64,000 nucleotides of DNA from Acanthosoma haemorrhoidale (lineage: Eukaryota; Arthropoda; Insecta; Hemiptera; Acanthosomatidae): positions 88,165,333 to 88,229,332 of the forward strand of contig OV884013.1 in NCBI GenBank assembly GCA_930367205.1, in the 5' to 3' direction. The position numbers and the translations under genes are program-made. Below, piece by piece: positions 1 to 29,929 of the stretch. Position 1 is the first letter of the stretch; the number at the start of each line of letters is the position of its first letter. The notes beneath the pieces were generated by a model. It saw nothing but the letters and a program-made list of their open reading frames with translations, was not told the origin of the DNA and did not search any database.

Positions 1-747
1 TAAAAAATATATAAAATATTCCAAATAAATGAATGTTGAAGAAAGAAAGCTATCTTTACAGTTTGCAAGAGATACTCAACCAATCTAAAAGGAAAAGTGG
101 GGCTGGTACCTACTCATTGCCGAATTTACGATTTCCTCTTTCTTGTTCATATTATTTATGCTGAAAGAATCTTGTTATTGTTTTATCCATTCCAATTTAT
201 TTATTAATCATGTAGTCGTTACATTGTGAAAGTGTTTTGTAGCTCATTCATGTTAACAAAACATTTTAAAATTTTGTTAAATAATAATTATTTTAAATTT
301 CTTCATGGATTATACATTAAATTTATCATGTCTTAATTGTTTGTTGCAGCACCTGATAATGAATGAGTAGCACAATCGAAAGGCCTTGTACCCGAATAAA
401 ATTTTGTGGCTAAATAAACTTGTAGCTTTATCACATAACTTTGTAATCAAATAAATAAATCTAGTTTAAATAAATTTCAGAATCTGACTTTTTTGTTACA
501 AATCTTAACTTGGACAGCTTGATACTGTATATTGTTTGTCTGTATGTAGTCATCATTTTATTTACAAATGTATCATCAAAGAAAAAAAACATAGTGTAGT
601 GGTATGAACATGTTCTATGTGTAACAAGTTTACATGTTCACTATTTGATGGTCAGTTTCTATCAACCACAACTATCAAACAAAATTAAAAAATGTTCATT
701 ACATCAACCCAATCACTGTTGGCCTGTTTTATAAAAAAGGTTTTTAC

Positions 748-880
748 CTTTCCTTGAAGTATTTTAAGTTTGATTTTCAATAATTGCTTTGAAACTTGAG
801 ATTCTCTTATCTTAGCCTCTGTTGTACACAATAGTTCTTCAATTTTCCGAATTTTATCTTTCAAATGAGCTTCTCTTGCA
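748..880 (-). CDS. Putative coiled-coil exon of an unidentified minus-strand gene
   Basis: 133 nt after acceptor CTGCCTAG and before donor GTAAAA. One leading base completes a codon, then 44 codons rich in Lys, Glu, Leu and Ile (AREAHLKDKIRKIEELL, then KIRESQVSKQLLKIKLKI), a heptad-like coiled coil. An in-frame stop lies just upstream of the acceptor, so the exon start is well constrained. It joins in phase with the exon at 2689-2846. The protein is not recognised and no stop codon was found, so the gene runs beyond the window start. Confidence 0.5.
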
Positions 881-1647
881 CTAGGCAGGTCAATCCATTA
901 ATAATGACTGGCAAGAGAATAAATAATAATATAAATAGCCGGGATTATTATGCCAAACTATACCTGCTGATTGCAACTGCTGATTCCAATGTAGCTGTAT
1001 AATTATTATATTGTTTTAGGCCTTCATCGGGATGTTTTCTATTCCTTTCCCTGAAACTATTTATTACTAATTAAGTTAAATAATGATATTGAGTATTACA
1101 TATGTGGTTACTTTTTCTTGTTACTTTAAATATAGCTCATTAGTGCGTACTGGTGTATTGTTAATTAAATCAAATAATCATGGGTTATTTCCATAAAGGT
1201 TGTTATACATACACATGTACTGCAAATGTTTCTAAATAGGTAGAGATATTCCCACAGAGTGTGATAGAGTAATACCTTAGAATTTTAATGTCAAAATCAA
1301 TAATCATCTTCAAAATCAACAATTTATTGCCATATTTTTTAGGAAAAAACTTAATTTAACTGGAGAAATGACACGCGTTTGCCTGGCTCCAGGAATTTTT
1401 TATTTTGGGTATGAGTAGTTTGGGTTCAAAATGTTTGGTCACATGTCAAGATCACCTTTTTACTGTATTTACTTGAAAGACTAAATTAAATGAAAATATT
1501 ACATATATCAATGTAGATTACACTGAAATCGCGGTAATGTCATCAGAATTTTTTTCTAGCAAACCTTGGAAGCTCACAGGGAGAGGAGACCACTGCTATT
1601 TATAGTTGCCTAATGACATCGAAATGAAAAGTCCACTGAGATTTGCT
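881..1647. other. Non-coding AT-rich stretch
   Basis: Between the coiled-coil exon and the LTR fragment. No coding signal or named repeat seen. Presumably intron of the unidentified minus-strand gene. Confidence 0.4.
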
Positions 1648-2227
1648 TGTCAGGAATTATGTCCCCAAGGTTGGAGGAGGAGGCCCGCCGTGGGGGCTAG
1701 GGTCACTACCACCCAACGAGCGTCGAGAAAGAGATAGAATGGGTGGACCTGTGGTCTTTGACCTTTGCTGGCAGCCTAGTTGGCGGGCAGTTTTATTCGT
1801 ATTGATCTGACTCCATAAGATTTTAGAAGGTGTGCCCCGACAAAGCACTATGTTCAGGAGAAGAGGAACAGGGTAGGTATTATAGGTAGTTTATGTGGTC
1901 TTGGAATGACCACAAACTCACACTCGGTATCTAAGGGTAGGCGAAAACCGTCCGGATCCCAAAGGCGAGTGTGAACTTTGTAGGCAACCGCCGTCCGCGA
2001 GAAAGGTCTCTTCCAAGGAGGTGCTAGTTTTATCAAGAAGAAGGCAGAGAATCCCACAAGGAAGGGTCTGACGCCGACTAAAACATAGCAAGGTTAGGAA
2101 AGAGAGATGCAGAGGTAGTGGAATAAGAAAGCCATGGTTCGAGTAGAGCAGCAAGCGCCAGTGCAGGGAGAGAGAGAGAGAGAGCAGTGTTTCAGATGCC
2201 GGGTTCTGAGAGTCTGGCGAATGATTT
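1648..2227 (-). mobile_element. LTR fragment (family L), minus orientation, U3 missing
   Basis: Reverse-complement copy of the R/U5-like part of the LTR at 14546-15441, ending in TGACA at 1648. Shared blocks include the CT-dinucleotide run, the segment CTAAAACTAGCACCTCCTTGG, read here with a mismatch, and the hairpin GTGGTC-ATTCCAA-GACCAC. Similarity stops near 2227 at a T-run, before the TATA-bearing U3 of the complete copy, so it is a truncated relic or a variant. Short open frames inside it are not genes. Confidence 0.7.
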
Positions 2228-2688
2228 TTTTTTCTTCTTTTGTTTCAAAACCTATTTATATAACATTTTTACAGCATATGAACAATATTTACAGAAAATT
2301 GCACCTCTTGCTGCTTATCTAGATGCATTTGAAGGAAGGTAAAACTGGTGAATGCCCCAAATCTGGCTGCTTATATAGGCAGGCCAGTGGTAGGGGGTTG
2401 CACCGACGCGTCACCTAGTGCCTTCTGCTGTTTCGTACACTAATTTTCCCCTCTCTTAACTGAAGCTTTAAGGTTTTTTATTATTAAAATATGGAAACAT
2501 AGGTGTATATTTCTGGGCTGAGAAGAGAGGAACTTCTAATTATTTGTGATAAAGAGGTTGACAGAACAAGGCTGCTATCATGAAGTTTAAAAGAAATATG
2601 GTACATCAACAAACATGAAAACAAAATTTTCATGTTAAGGCTACAATTCAGAGCAATAAGATGAATTGACTAAAAGAGAAGTATATAC

Positions 2689-2846
2689 CATATGGTGCTA
2701 GTTGTTCTTGATTGAAATATAGGCATTGGGAGATTTCTAACATCACATGAAGATTTATTGCTATATGCTTTATTAGCCCTCTCTACAAAAAATTGTCTTT
2801 GGATATCTTTCTTAAATTCATCCGTAAATGTGTTAAAAGTGTTCAT
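2689..2846 (-). CDS. Putative exon of an unidentified minus-strand gene
   Basis: 158 nt after a strong acceptor (TATTTTATTTTAG) and ending at a weaker donor (ATG/GTATAT). It begins with ATG, which may be internal. The frame reads MNTFNTFTDEFKKDIQRQFF and continues through PMPIFQSRTTST for 52 codons plus two bases. It leaves in phase 2, which is exactly what the exon at 748-880 requires. Product not recognised. Confidence 0.42.
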
Positions 2847-2849
2847 CTA

Positions 2850-5800
2850 AAATAAAATATATATGTAAAAAATACTGCAATTTCATAAAACTGTTTGTTA
2901 ACTGAATTATATTTTCTTTAATTCTAAATAAACTCATAAAACCTCTTCTAATCATGAGAAAAATTATAAATAGTGAGACTGGAAGACATCTGGATATATT
3001 TCTGAAATGTTAATCAAATAATAGTTAAAATTTTCAACCAAAAGTTATTGGTTTTATTTTTAACCATTTTGGTCTGACAATAAATCTTTTAAGAAAAATT
3101 TGATAGGCAAAATATTGACCAAAAAAAATATACTGAAATCAGATTGTATCAGCCAGCAGATTCTAATGCATCTATTGTTAGCTCTCAAAACTTCTATTCT
3201 CTAAAATATCTTTAAATTTTATTGTGGGCACTTAAGTTGTGAAAGTGTTCACCATGAGAAAAAATCAGAGCTTTAATTATTCTGCATAGCTGACTTAAAA
3301 ATTTAGAAATAGAGAATCTAGAAACATTTATCACTTTTAATTATTTTATTCTGCATTAATATTATTATTATTATTTTAATCATTAACTTATCTGCATAAT
3401 CAGAGTGATTGTCGAATTAAATTTTCAGATTGATAGGATTATTTTTAAGAACTAATACATAAACAATTAATAACAAGAACTAATAATGTACTATCTTAGT
3501 AAATATAACCAGATAATAGGTGAGTCCCTTGAACCTATTTCAAAGCAAAAATCTACTTCCTGGCTTGGCAAATAATATGTACTTATTAAAACTAGGTTGA
3601 TTCATTTTTTTACTATTAGTGGATAAAAAAATGAATGGATGAATGTATGTATGTATATTCCACCCTGCCTTTGGAGTAATTTGCATTAAACTTGGTACAC
3701 ATGTGGCTTACAATGTGGAGAAAAATACTATGGGGGTAAGTCACCCCCAGAGCCTCTTAGAAGGGCGTGACATTGAAAAATAATTGGGAACAACCGATAT
3801 TAGGGTCAAATAGAGATAGTAAATAGTGACACTCCGGATCCCAACCATATTTAACTCCCATCAGTATGGAGAGTGAAAAATATAAATGTTCTAAAAGTGT
3901 CAAATACATTGTTTTTGAGGTCAAAAATTTGATTGGTGAAAGTCTGAATAACATTTAAGCCATGTTTAGTCAAATATAACTCTGTAGGAAATTCTAGAAG
4001 ATTGTGGAAATGAACAGTACTTGGTGTTAGTAGTAAGTAGTATCTTCTGAAAGTTTGTAGAAATTAAAAAAAAAAACACTGTAGAACCACCTGATTTTTT
4101 TTTTTTATAATGCCAACCTTCATTGTCTTTTAGTTAAAGTGGGGTTTCAAATTATTTTATAATGGATTCTCAACCTCCCAAAACTTTGCAAATGGCTTTT
4201 TGTAAAAGTGGATGATTGAAGTAAGTGTGAAACAGTGGTATCCCATGGATACCATTCATTCTGTTTTAACTTTAAGATATTTAAATTTCCAAATAGACTT
4301 GTATTCTCAACTACCATCTATAGTAGCAGTCTATTAAGCACTGGGCTGTGGATTTTACATCACCATGTTTCTCCCATGGACTTTATGTTGCTTGCTCAAA
4401 GGTGTGTAATCAAAGAATTTATTTACTCTTGCTCCTGGAGGTTAAACTAAAAATATTGTTTATTAGCAAGTTTAGAGTTAAATTAATATAAAATATTTTA
4501 AACTGTACTTATACTCTTAACTGCATGTAAATAAAATTACTTTGATTCTACGCAATAGATAGAATTCATTCCTTTTCCAGTCTAATTGAAAGAAGATTGG
4601 AATAAAAATTAATGTTTGTTTGTAAAATATAAGCCCAGAAACTGCAGAACACATTTTAAAAAGTGAGTCCTTTAAGTACTTTAGGTCAAACATTAGGTTT
4701 GAATCTTCACACTGATTCTTTTGGGGTTGGGTAGTGAACGTAAACTTGAAGATGGTTCCATCATATTTTTCAAAAAGTATGTATGGCAATATTTTCAATG
4801 TTCATCTGAATAAATGCCACTTTGACATTAAACAACACGAATAATAACAGATTTTAGTTATGGCTGCCGGACTGGGTTGATAACTTTTATAAAACCAATA
4901 AGCTACTAAAATGAACCGAAAGTTGGAGTACATAAGGGCTTTGAACACAAACGTTAATTAACATATCTGTAACAATATGATTGTAGTTGTTGAAAAACTA
5001 AAAGATTAATTGTAATATTAACTTACTTTTCTTTTTTTTGGGGGGAAAAATCACTAAAATTTTATTCTTATATGGTCATAGTTTTAATGTTGTGACTAAA
5101 TTTTAATTTGCAATAAGTGTTGTTGATGTTAATAGGTTATTTATTTCTGTAAATATATTTTTCAAAATCATATGTTTTCAAACATAAAATAAAAACACTG
5201 GCTTAATGAAAAGCAGAATAAGGATTAAATGGATAGTCGTCATAATGGAAAATGAGTCTCATGCAAGAAAATGAGTAGTTACTTAAATAAAAAGTAGCAA
5301 GTCCTGTCTAGGGAACAGAATGAAACAATGTGTGGGTAGGGTAGCATTGACGATGATAAACCTGAGCATTGCCTACTCTACCAATCACAATAGACCTAGT
5401 CTCTACCTACTACTATAAATTTTGTACCATGAATTAAATTTAATCATTTTTTTCCTTAATCATTGTTCGGTAAAAAAACTTTTTAATGATTGACAATATA
5501 TTTACAATAAAGGTTATATTGTTAAAAATTATTAGGTACAGCATAAAGAAACTGAATAAATTAATTTACTTATTACTCAGGTTTTCTTGTTTTATTTTAA
5601 AATGTCATTAACTATCGCAAAATAAATATTATTAATTAAATTAAATATTATTAATTAAATTAATATTATTATACAATAACAAGTAAAATCTATTAAAACC
5701 AATTTAACATATTTTTAAGTTCAACTTTACCTTATCCATCTATTTCGCAAATGCTGAAGTCTTGAGACCCAACTCGGTTTTTTATCAATTTATTTCTTCA

Positions 5801-6580
5801 AGAGTAGTTTGTTGGCTGCTTATGACCAAATAAAATAGATATAATATTAAAGACTATATTCCTAATGACTTTTAGTAATTACAAGGTGTTAAGGTCTCAA
5901 AAACATTACATATTCTACACACATAATCAAAATTTAAATATCTTTGAATTGGCACCTTACTTATCATGATTTTTTATAGGGATGAAAGTATATTGTCAGG
6001 TCAAGAAATGAAATGTTCACACAAAATTGTTTGTCTCTAGGTAAAAAAGGAACCTTACAATTGCCTGAATAGACCAAAGAAGCAATAATAGGAAAATAAG
6101 GATTAAAAAAAGATAAAGGAAATAGGAAGTTAGTTAGATATAAGAAATAGGAATCAAATAAGATAAAGCCTGTTTACAATTTGATATTCATTTCTTTGAA
6201 CTGTATTTTACAGGAAAAATAAAAAGGGATAATTTTCAACAGTTCAGTTAATTCTGTAGACATCCATAAATATTGCATTTATATTGTTGGGCATATTAGC
6301 AATAAATACAAAAGAAATATCAGGGGGGTTACCAACCAATCTGACCACAAAAATTACAGTTTAACATATATGCATATGCTTGCAGAACAGATAACTGGCC
6401 AGAAAGTATACATTACATTATAACATTACATTATAAAATATAACATAATATAAAAATTTAAAAAGAACATTGAAGTAGTAATGAAACTGCTACATTTATT
6501 TACCCTATGATAAGTGTACTATTAAACTATCTATAAAAACATTAGATTTATCATGTAATATAATATATTTATAATACAAT
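2850..6580. other. AT-rich putative intron with possible repeat at 3630-3955
   Basis: Mostly featureless. At about 3630-3955 a less AT-rich block (containing CATTAAACTTGGTACACATG) looks like an old dispersed repeat, not assigned. Around 5640-5675 there is a local duplication of ATTATTAATTAAATTAA. Confidence 0.3.
4517..4798 (-). other. Open reading frame of uncertain status
   Basis: A 93-codon minus-strand frame. Its first half (after the start, FEKYDGTIFKFTFTTQPQKN) has a protein-like composition, while the second half looks like translated AT-rich DNA. A CAG dinucleotide lies just upstream but no clean donor was found. No family recognised; may be chance. Confidence 0.12.
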
Positions 6581-6582
6581 AC

Positions 6583-6678
6583 CTTTAAGGCCAATATGAT
6601 CACATTGTTTTTCCACTTGGTTGAAATGTCGGCAAATAGCCTTGATTACGACAAATACTTCTAATCCTTTCCTCAATG
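6583..6678 (-). CDS. Putative exon of an unidentified minus-strand gene
   Basis: 96 nt bounded by acceptor GTGTCTAG and donor GTATTG, entering and leaving in phase 1. The only fully open frame reads LRKGLEVFVVIKAICRHF then NQVEKQCDHIGLK, a balanced globular composition unlike the surrounding AT-rich DNA. I do not recognise the protein. It lies 2 kb downstream of the CNNM stop on the same strand, so it may belong to the next gene, perhaps with the exons at 2689-2846 and 748-880; its phase does not join directly to 2846, so another exon would be needed between them. Confidence 0.45.
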
Positions 6679-7483
6679 CTAGACACTAACAAAAATTTAG
6701 AACTAAGGGTCTCATACTTAAATTCGACACAGTAACAAGATATTGCCATTTGAACTTTTCAACTGAGCCATTGTTCTTTTTTTTATACAATTAGTTCTTT
6801 TTAAATTATTCATTAGAACATAAAATCAACAAAAAGTTTGTATTCGGATTAAAATTGTTTACAATAAAATAAGTTTTAATGAGATGATTTAATTTAAAAT
6901 AAATAAAAGAGTAATTAGTTAGCAAATCCCTCAAAAATTAATTTAAATTATATAAAACAAAACATACATTTATAATTAAATATATACAAATATATTAACC
7001 AATTAATACTGCTAATAGTCTGTAAAAAGCTTTATGAAATTAATGGATTTATAAAGTGAATGAGATTTGCTAATAGATACCTAATAAAGAAAGATCAGAT
7101 AATGCCTTATTTACTGTTGAGATGTCATAAGCTTTTGAAATTGAGCTTTTTTTTTCATTTAATACAGGAAACATGATACGCGCAGCGTATATTACTTTAG
7201 CATATGAATATCATACATCGTGATGGTACTGAATTTGCACTTATTATTTTACCCCATAATAAACTTAAGCAGTAAATAGGCACCAAAATGGCAACGACTA
7301 TTAAAAATCTACTAACTTAAAACTATTAAAAACTAATTTAAGTACCGTATTAAGTACTTATTTTTAGATATGAGTACTAAATATTAAACAGCACTTTTAA
7401 AACTTAATAAGATAGATATATATCTACGCCTAGTTAAATATTTATCAACATTTACAAATATTAAGATATAATGAAATATACAT

Positions 7484-7484
7484 T

Positions 7485-7528
<44 letters not shown>

Positions 7529-7537
7529 CATATATAT
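7484..7537. repeat. (TA)n microsatellite
   Basis: About 54 bp of alternating TA with a few G/C interruptions, in the intergenic region downstream of the CNNM gene. Shorter TA runs occur at 8036-8056 and 16314-16330. Confidence 0.9.
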
Positions 7538-8373
7538 TGCAACATACTTGCGCCTTGCAGGGATCTTATCCAATTGTCACTATATAATTATTTAAGTAAT
7601 ACTAAAAGAAAGTTCTTTAGATTACACTGAAACATCAAGGTTCCAACTTGCTACAGTAAGCATAAGAATAAATCTTAGTTTCAATTCCTTTTTTATTACA
7701 TACTAATCTTCATATTATAAACTTATTTATTCCTTTTTTTTTCTTCTTTTAATGTATACATTCTTTTATTCTAAAAAAATTATATCTACTTTCAGAAAAT
7801 GTATGAATATATTTGGTCTAAAAATCAGACCTGATAATTAAGTAAAGCATCAGGTACAATGCATTTAGGAAGCTAAATCAATTCTGTTATTTTGGCAACT
7901 GGATAGAGAAAAGGAAAGAGTTAACTATAAGGTTCCTCCTTTACAAATATAGGCTGGTTTATAAAATACAGAATGAAAATTATTAATGACAAATAAATTA
8001 TTTTTCTTCGACAAAAAAATATATACATTTTTTGATATATAGATATATATATATATTAAAACAAAATAAAACTTTTAATAAAAATTTACATATAGAATCA
8101 CAATTATCACTAAAACGGTAACTTCAAATAACAGTTTAAAAATGAAAATGCTTTTATGATGAAACAACTACTTTAAAAAAAATTTATTATGAACAAAATA
8201 TGTAAAATAATGAACCATTTACTTCATAAAAAACAAACAGAATTTGTTGACATTTTCATGTAAATATTAAACAGGATTTTTAATTAAATTAATTTATGCA
8301 CAAATGGTACAATAAAGGTTCAATTAAAGGAATAACACATTAGATACTCAAAAATCAATGTTTCACTGTTGTT

Positions 8374-8379
8374 TTTATT
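8374..8379 (-). promoter_or_regulatory. Candidate polyadenylation signal of the CNNM gene
   Basis: AATAAA on the minus strand about 230 nt after the stop codon. The region is AT-rich and other AATAAA hexamers occur nearby, so this is only the first reasonable candidate. Confidence 0.3.
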
Positions 8380-8610
8380 CAACTCCTTGCAGGGCCTAAA
8401 AACGGGGGACAAGAAATAAACTCCATATAACTTAGAAAAGATTAAAAATTATTTCTCCTTCTTATTTGTGGGCCATGAAAGAATTTAATTCGTCTACATA
8501 TATTCTGGAACATTGGTTTCGAATAAATCTAAGGCTGTTTCCTTGATCAAACAATCTCAAAATAAGATAGATTATAGAGTTTATAGAAATGAAGGCTTAG
8601 GGGCTAAATG

Positions 8611-25754
<17,144 letters not shown>

Positions 25755-25759
25755 CTGCA

Positions 25760-27240
25760 ACATACACATACAATGTGAGCATTCTGGAAAAGCATGCTCT
25801 AGGGGAAACATGGACCTATAATGGAACTAGTATACCAGTGGTAGATGTTTACTTATGCAGAAATTATTTTGTCTTTGAATCGGCACTACTATGACAAGTG
25901 TAACGGACGTACAAACAGTAAACAAAAATAGGAAGAACAAAAACAAATAAAAGAGAGAAAAAATTCACTTTTTTGAGTTGTAAACCTATATTTTGATACA
26001 GATGACTTTAACGTCTTCTGTTTGTTGTCCGCTGCTCCTGGCGATTGCGTTAACTTAAGTTGTATCTAGCGACTAGCTCTTAATGTGCTCATTCAATGAT
26101 CGTGGGATCACAGCATCGTCCGAAGATTTCTATCTGCAGGATTATCTGTAGCACTTTTTTTTGGAAAGCTTGTAGTCTGCAGAGTTGTGTGATCAGCTCT
26201 ACTCGGGCAAAAGTACGCTAGTGCGGTCGAAGTAAAGTTATTTATAAAAGAACAGCGAACAGTCTCGTTCCAGGGGTATCTGTCTTAAATAAATAAAATG
26301 CATCACTTAAGCAATCATTCCCAAAATTGATAACTGCTTAAGTCGTACATTTATCCTCCGCACGATAGTCCCCTTCTATATCAACAACTGTACCCTTCAC
26401 GCTGATCTCAACATACATTCCATCTGAGATCTAAGCATATCCCCCAATACCATAATTTCTATTCCCACCCCTCCTGGCCTTCCCAATGCATGAGCGAATG
26501 ATCTGTACTACAATCTAATTCCCAGGCAACTAACTAATAACTCTAAGGCAAAGATGGTTTTATGACCTTCAAATCGACTAACATTGTGGTCATAAGTGAA
26601 CTCATAAAGTGATATGTTTTTGTCTACTGAGCCCTTCCTCCCAAAAGTAACAAAAAGAAATCCTAAGCATTCCATATAATGCTATTTATATTGATTGGAC
26701 TTTAGTATGCCTGTGTATATGCAAGTAGTGCTGGCCAATTGTGATTTCTAGTTAAGATACGATCTCCAGATTAGTTGCCTGTCCAAAGTCATGAGTATTC
26801 AATACTTCCGTCAGTATAGTAGATTTCTGTTAGTTTCAATTAGTAGAAGTAAGATGGCTAGTCCTCCCTTTGAGAGTTTAGGTATTTTTAGTATTATGTC
26901 GCAGATATCAAGTTTAAACAAACATAATGTATCAATTTCATATCGTTGTTTCATTTTTTTTTGTTTCTAAAACTTTTTCCTACCTTCTTTTATTTTCTAG
27001 GACTACTAGTCTCCAAAGATAAAAATTTTTTTTTTTTAGGAAAGGAGACAACCAACCGGTTTCGCTATGCTGCCTTTGCCAGGTTATTCGCAAACTATGT
27101 CAGTGTACGACTTAAACTTGGCAATAACAGTGTTTTTATTTGCGGGTTTATTTAGTCTTGAGTCGAGTATTTCAGAGGGAACCCATTGCTTCAAACGTCG
27201 AAAATATTTAGGAAACATGTAGTTTCTTTGAGAATCTAAA
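25760..27240. other. Region upstream of the first assigned CNNM exon
   Basis: Besides a LINE scrap, no exon with a signal peptide and phase-2 donor was found. Either the 5' exon is further away or its short coding part escapes recognition by eye. Confidence 0.3.
26350..26480 (+). mobile_element. LINE 3' ORF fragment
   Basis: Reads LRTIVPFYINNCTLHADLNI, the same post-RT tail motif as at 21600-21750 and 33830-33930, with stops after it. Confidence 0.5.
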
Positions 27241-27269
27241 GTAGTAAAAAGAGGGGGTGGGTGGGTAAG

Positions 27270-27336
27270 TTACATGGTATAGTGTTTAGCATAACTTCTT
27301 CAAGATGAGAAGGTTTTGGGTTCAAATTCTTGGTAC
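27270..27336 (+). repeat. tRNA-like sequence, probably SINE or pseudogene
   Basis: GGTTCAAATTC (27319-27329) resembles a B box; upstream TAGTGTTTAGCATAA resembles an A box; CTTCT...AGAAG can form an anticodon-like stem, but with an 8-nt loop. The T stem is poor. Low-confidence tRNA-derived repeat. Confidence 0.28.
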
Positions 27337-28060
27337 CGAAAGAAAGCTATGAAAAAAAAAAATATATATAGTTGATTTGGCATTTTCCAGGTCATTTCAC
27401 GACCCTTGACGAATTGTACAAAGCCGAATTTAATATACTATGCTGGCTACAATAGGGTAAAACACTGACTATCTCTACATATTTTATCGGTACACTAGTG
27501 GAATACCATATTTGAACGTACAAAAACAGGCCCGAAAAACTATGACAGTATTGGTGGGAGTTGATAAGGATTCCCGAACAATTATTAACTAATATAATAA
27601 TGCGGCACAAATGGGAGATAGTGTATTTGTGTGTAGAGCAGAATTAATTAGATCTCCGACATAGAGTAAGGAGGTGGTTAGGAGACCGGAGCGGGCTAGT
27701 TGTGTCTGGATGAGATGGCCCTGATAACAAAGATAACACCTGAGCCACTTGATTGTCCTCTGCGTTCGGCGAGGTTTCCGTATCAGTCCGTGTCAACGAG
27801 TCTGTTAAGCTAACTTCACCGCGGACAAATAGAAGTTACATTCTTCACGGACCTTAAAACATCTGTCTACTTGTCCGTATTTTTATGTCAATAAACATTT
27901 AGCGTCAGTATGAAGAGATGGGACCAGTTCAGGATCTCGACACCGCACTAGGGGCTCTGGCGTAGTTGCCCCTGATTGGTCATAAATCCTGTCTGTGTAA
28001 AGCAGAAATTCATAGTTTTTTAATTCAGTCGGAATCAGACACTTGAAGTAAACACTGCCC

Positions 28061-28340
28061 TTTCTCTCTCCTCGAACGCTTGCTGCTTTACTCGATCCAC
28101 GGCTTTCTTATTCATTGCCTTTGCACCTCTCTATGAATAGCCCGCTAGGTTTAGTCTAAGCACAGTCAGGATCCACAGTATTCCCTTTCGAGTTTCCTGA
28201 CTTATGCACGCTAAACTAGCATATCCTTGGAAGGGACTCTTATCATCCAGGCTACGGCTTACACTCGAGAATCGGGATCTACTTTCAGAAGATCTTCCGG
28301 ATTGCAACTTTTATTTCTAACATTGAAGGTCAAAGTGAAA
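28061..28340 (+). mobile_element. Diverged LTR fragment related to family L
   Basis: Shares ordered blocks with the family L LTRs: CGCTTGCTGCTTTACTCGA, GGCTTTCTTATTC, GCACCTCTCT and CTAAACTAGCATATCCTTGG. Its boundaries are unclear. A Gypsy pol relic begins about 1.6 kb downstream, so it may be the 5' LTR of that element, but this is inference. Confidence 0.5.
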
Positions 28341-29929
28341 AAAACTTCACAATTACGCTCAAAAATGACCGATCTTGAGCTAGCACACTGTTTGACAGAC
28401 CTAGTCTCGAATCTAAAAATGCCAAAGACACAAAACAGCCTTTTATGAACGTCCTCGAACAACAAGCGAAAATACCCAATTCAGGTAGGTAGACTTATTA
28501 TCAAAACTTAACAATCGTAAATAAATACCCAAAATAAATAAATAGAAGTAGTAAAATTAAATAGAAATTCATCGAATCCTACTTGATGCAATTGAAAACT
28601 AATGCATTTGATCCTCTTCAGCCACCCATATTAGCTTTGGGCGGCCACAAGCCTACCCTTTTAAAATGTAGTTTTAATTCATCCTTCCTGCTTTGGGCCC
28701 TGTGCTTGCTATCACGCAATGAATTAAAAACCGACGACAGTTTTAGGCCTGCCAAAAGAATATACAAAATGATAGACAAATTAGTAATAAATGTGCTTCA
28801 TGCTCCCAATCTGTTATAATTTGTTATTTTAAGCTGTTTATTTCCTTTTGGGGAAAGGATAATGTAAATTCAAATAATTTAACTAATAGCTCGAAAACCA
28901 CTTTAAGTAAAAGCAGAGTGCCTGTAATACCACACGCTAATGACCGCAAATATCCTAGTATTTTTACCGCATGACCTAGAACCAGTGAGCCAGGCGTCAG
29001 TAGGGATGACCGATTCTCGATTGTCGATAGTGCCTCGCTATAGATTGTCCCGAATCTATCGACCTCTTACAATTGATTATTCGATTGAATATCGAATATG
29101 TTGCAGATTTCAAAACTTCATTTCAAAACCCATAATTGCAAACCACAACAATATATGTCTACTCGCTGCTCCACATTTAGATACAAAAATATAAAATCAT
29201 TATTTTTCTATATATTGCAATACCTATTTTGTTACAAAAGGCCATTTTTTGTAACGAGTATCCAGGATTGTTGCTATTTAGCGATATTAATCTTCTTTCA
29301 TAAAGGGCCTGGCGATTATGAAGAAATATTACTGTGAAACTGAATCGGTGGGAGGGAGGGGGGTGTTGAGCAGGGAGGGACCTTTCGAAATCTGCGCGCA
29401 TAAACCATCGATTGTTTGAAATACAATCTACAATACACGTCAATCGGCAATCGGTATCCCTAGGTGTCACCCGATACGAGCACAAGTGGCCGACCATCTG
29501 AGGCAGTTTTGTTTACACCGCTAATGGGCAATGTCTGCCAAAGCCCGCCGTTCCGCAATAATGATCACCACCAGCTAAATGGCTCTTATAGTATTATAGA
29601 ATGGCTTTTTATAGTACCTGAATGATTCAAGTACTTATATATTATATTGAACTATGTAATATATATGTATAATATATATATAAGGGACCTCAGAGTATCC
29701 TGACTCAGTATTAACTTATGTCAGCATTTCTTCCCTATATATATCCTCTCGGCGTGTGACCAAGCGTCATTCACCATCCATTTGTACTGTAACATTATGC
29801 TATAGCTCTTAGTTGTTATCACGTAGATTTTCTAACCAGTCGTTGTTCATTATTCAATAAAGTTCTTTTTAAAAAGGGATTCATTCGTAGAGATTATTTA
29901 ACTATACATATAAATATATGCATGTCCAC

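Noticed and set aside
350..377. Plus-strand TTGTTGCAG acceptor followed by a short frame and AATAAA signals, as if a last exon
   Set aside because: The frame is only a few codons and no upstream exon is visible; the bases after the acceptor also resemble a LINE tail segment (GCAGCACCTGA), so it may be a chance or repeat match.
5731..5800. Possible minus-strand exon ending at a GTAAAG donor
   Set aside because: No convincing acceptor in a compatible phase; two of three frames have stops.
7160..7230. Plus-strand pyrimidine-rich acceptor (TTTAATACAG)
   Set aside because: All three following frames stop within about 20 codons and no donor or partner exon is visible.
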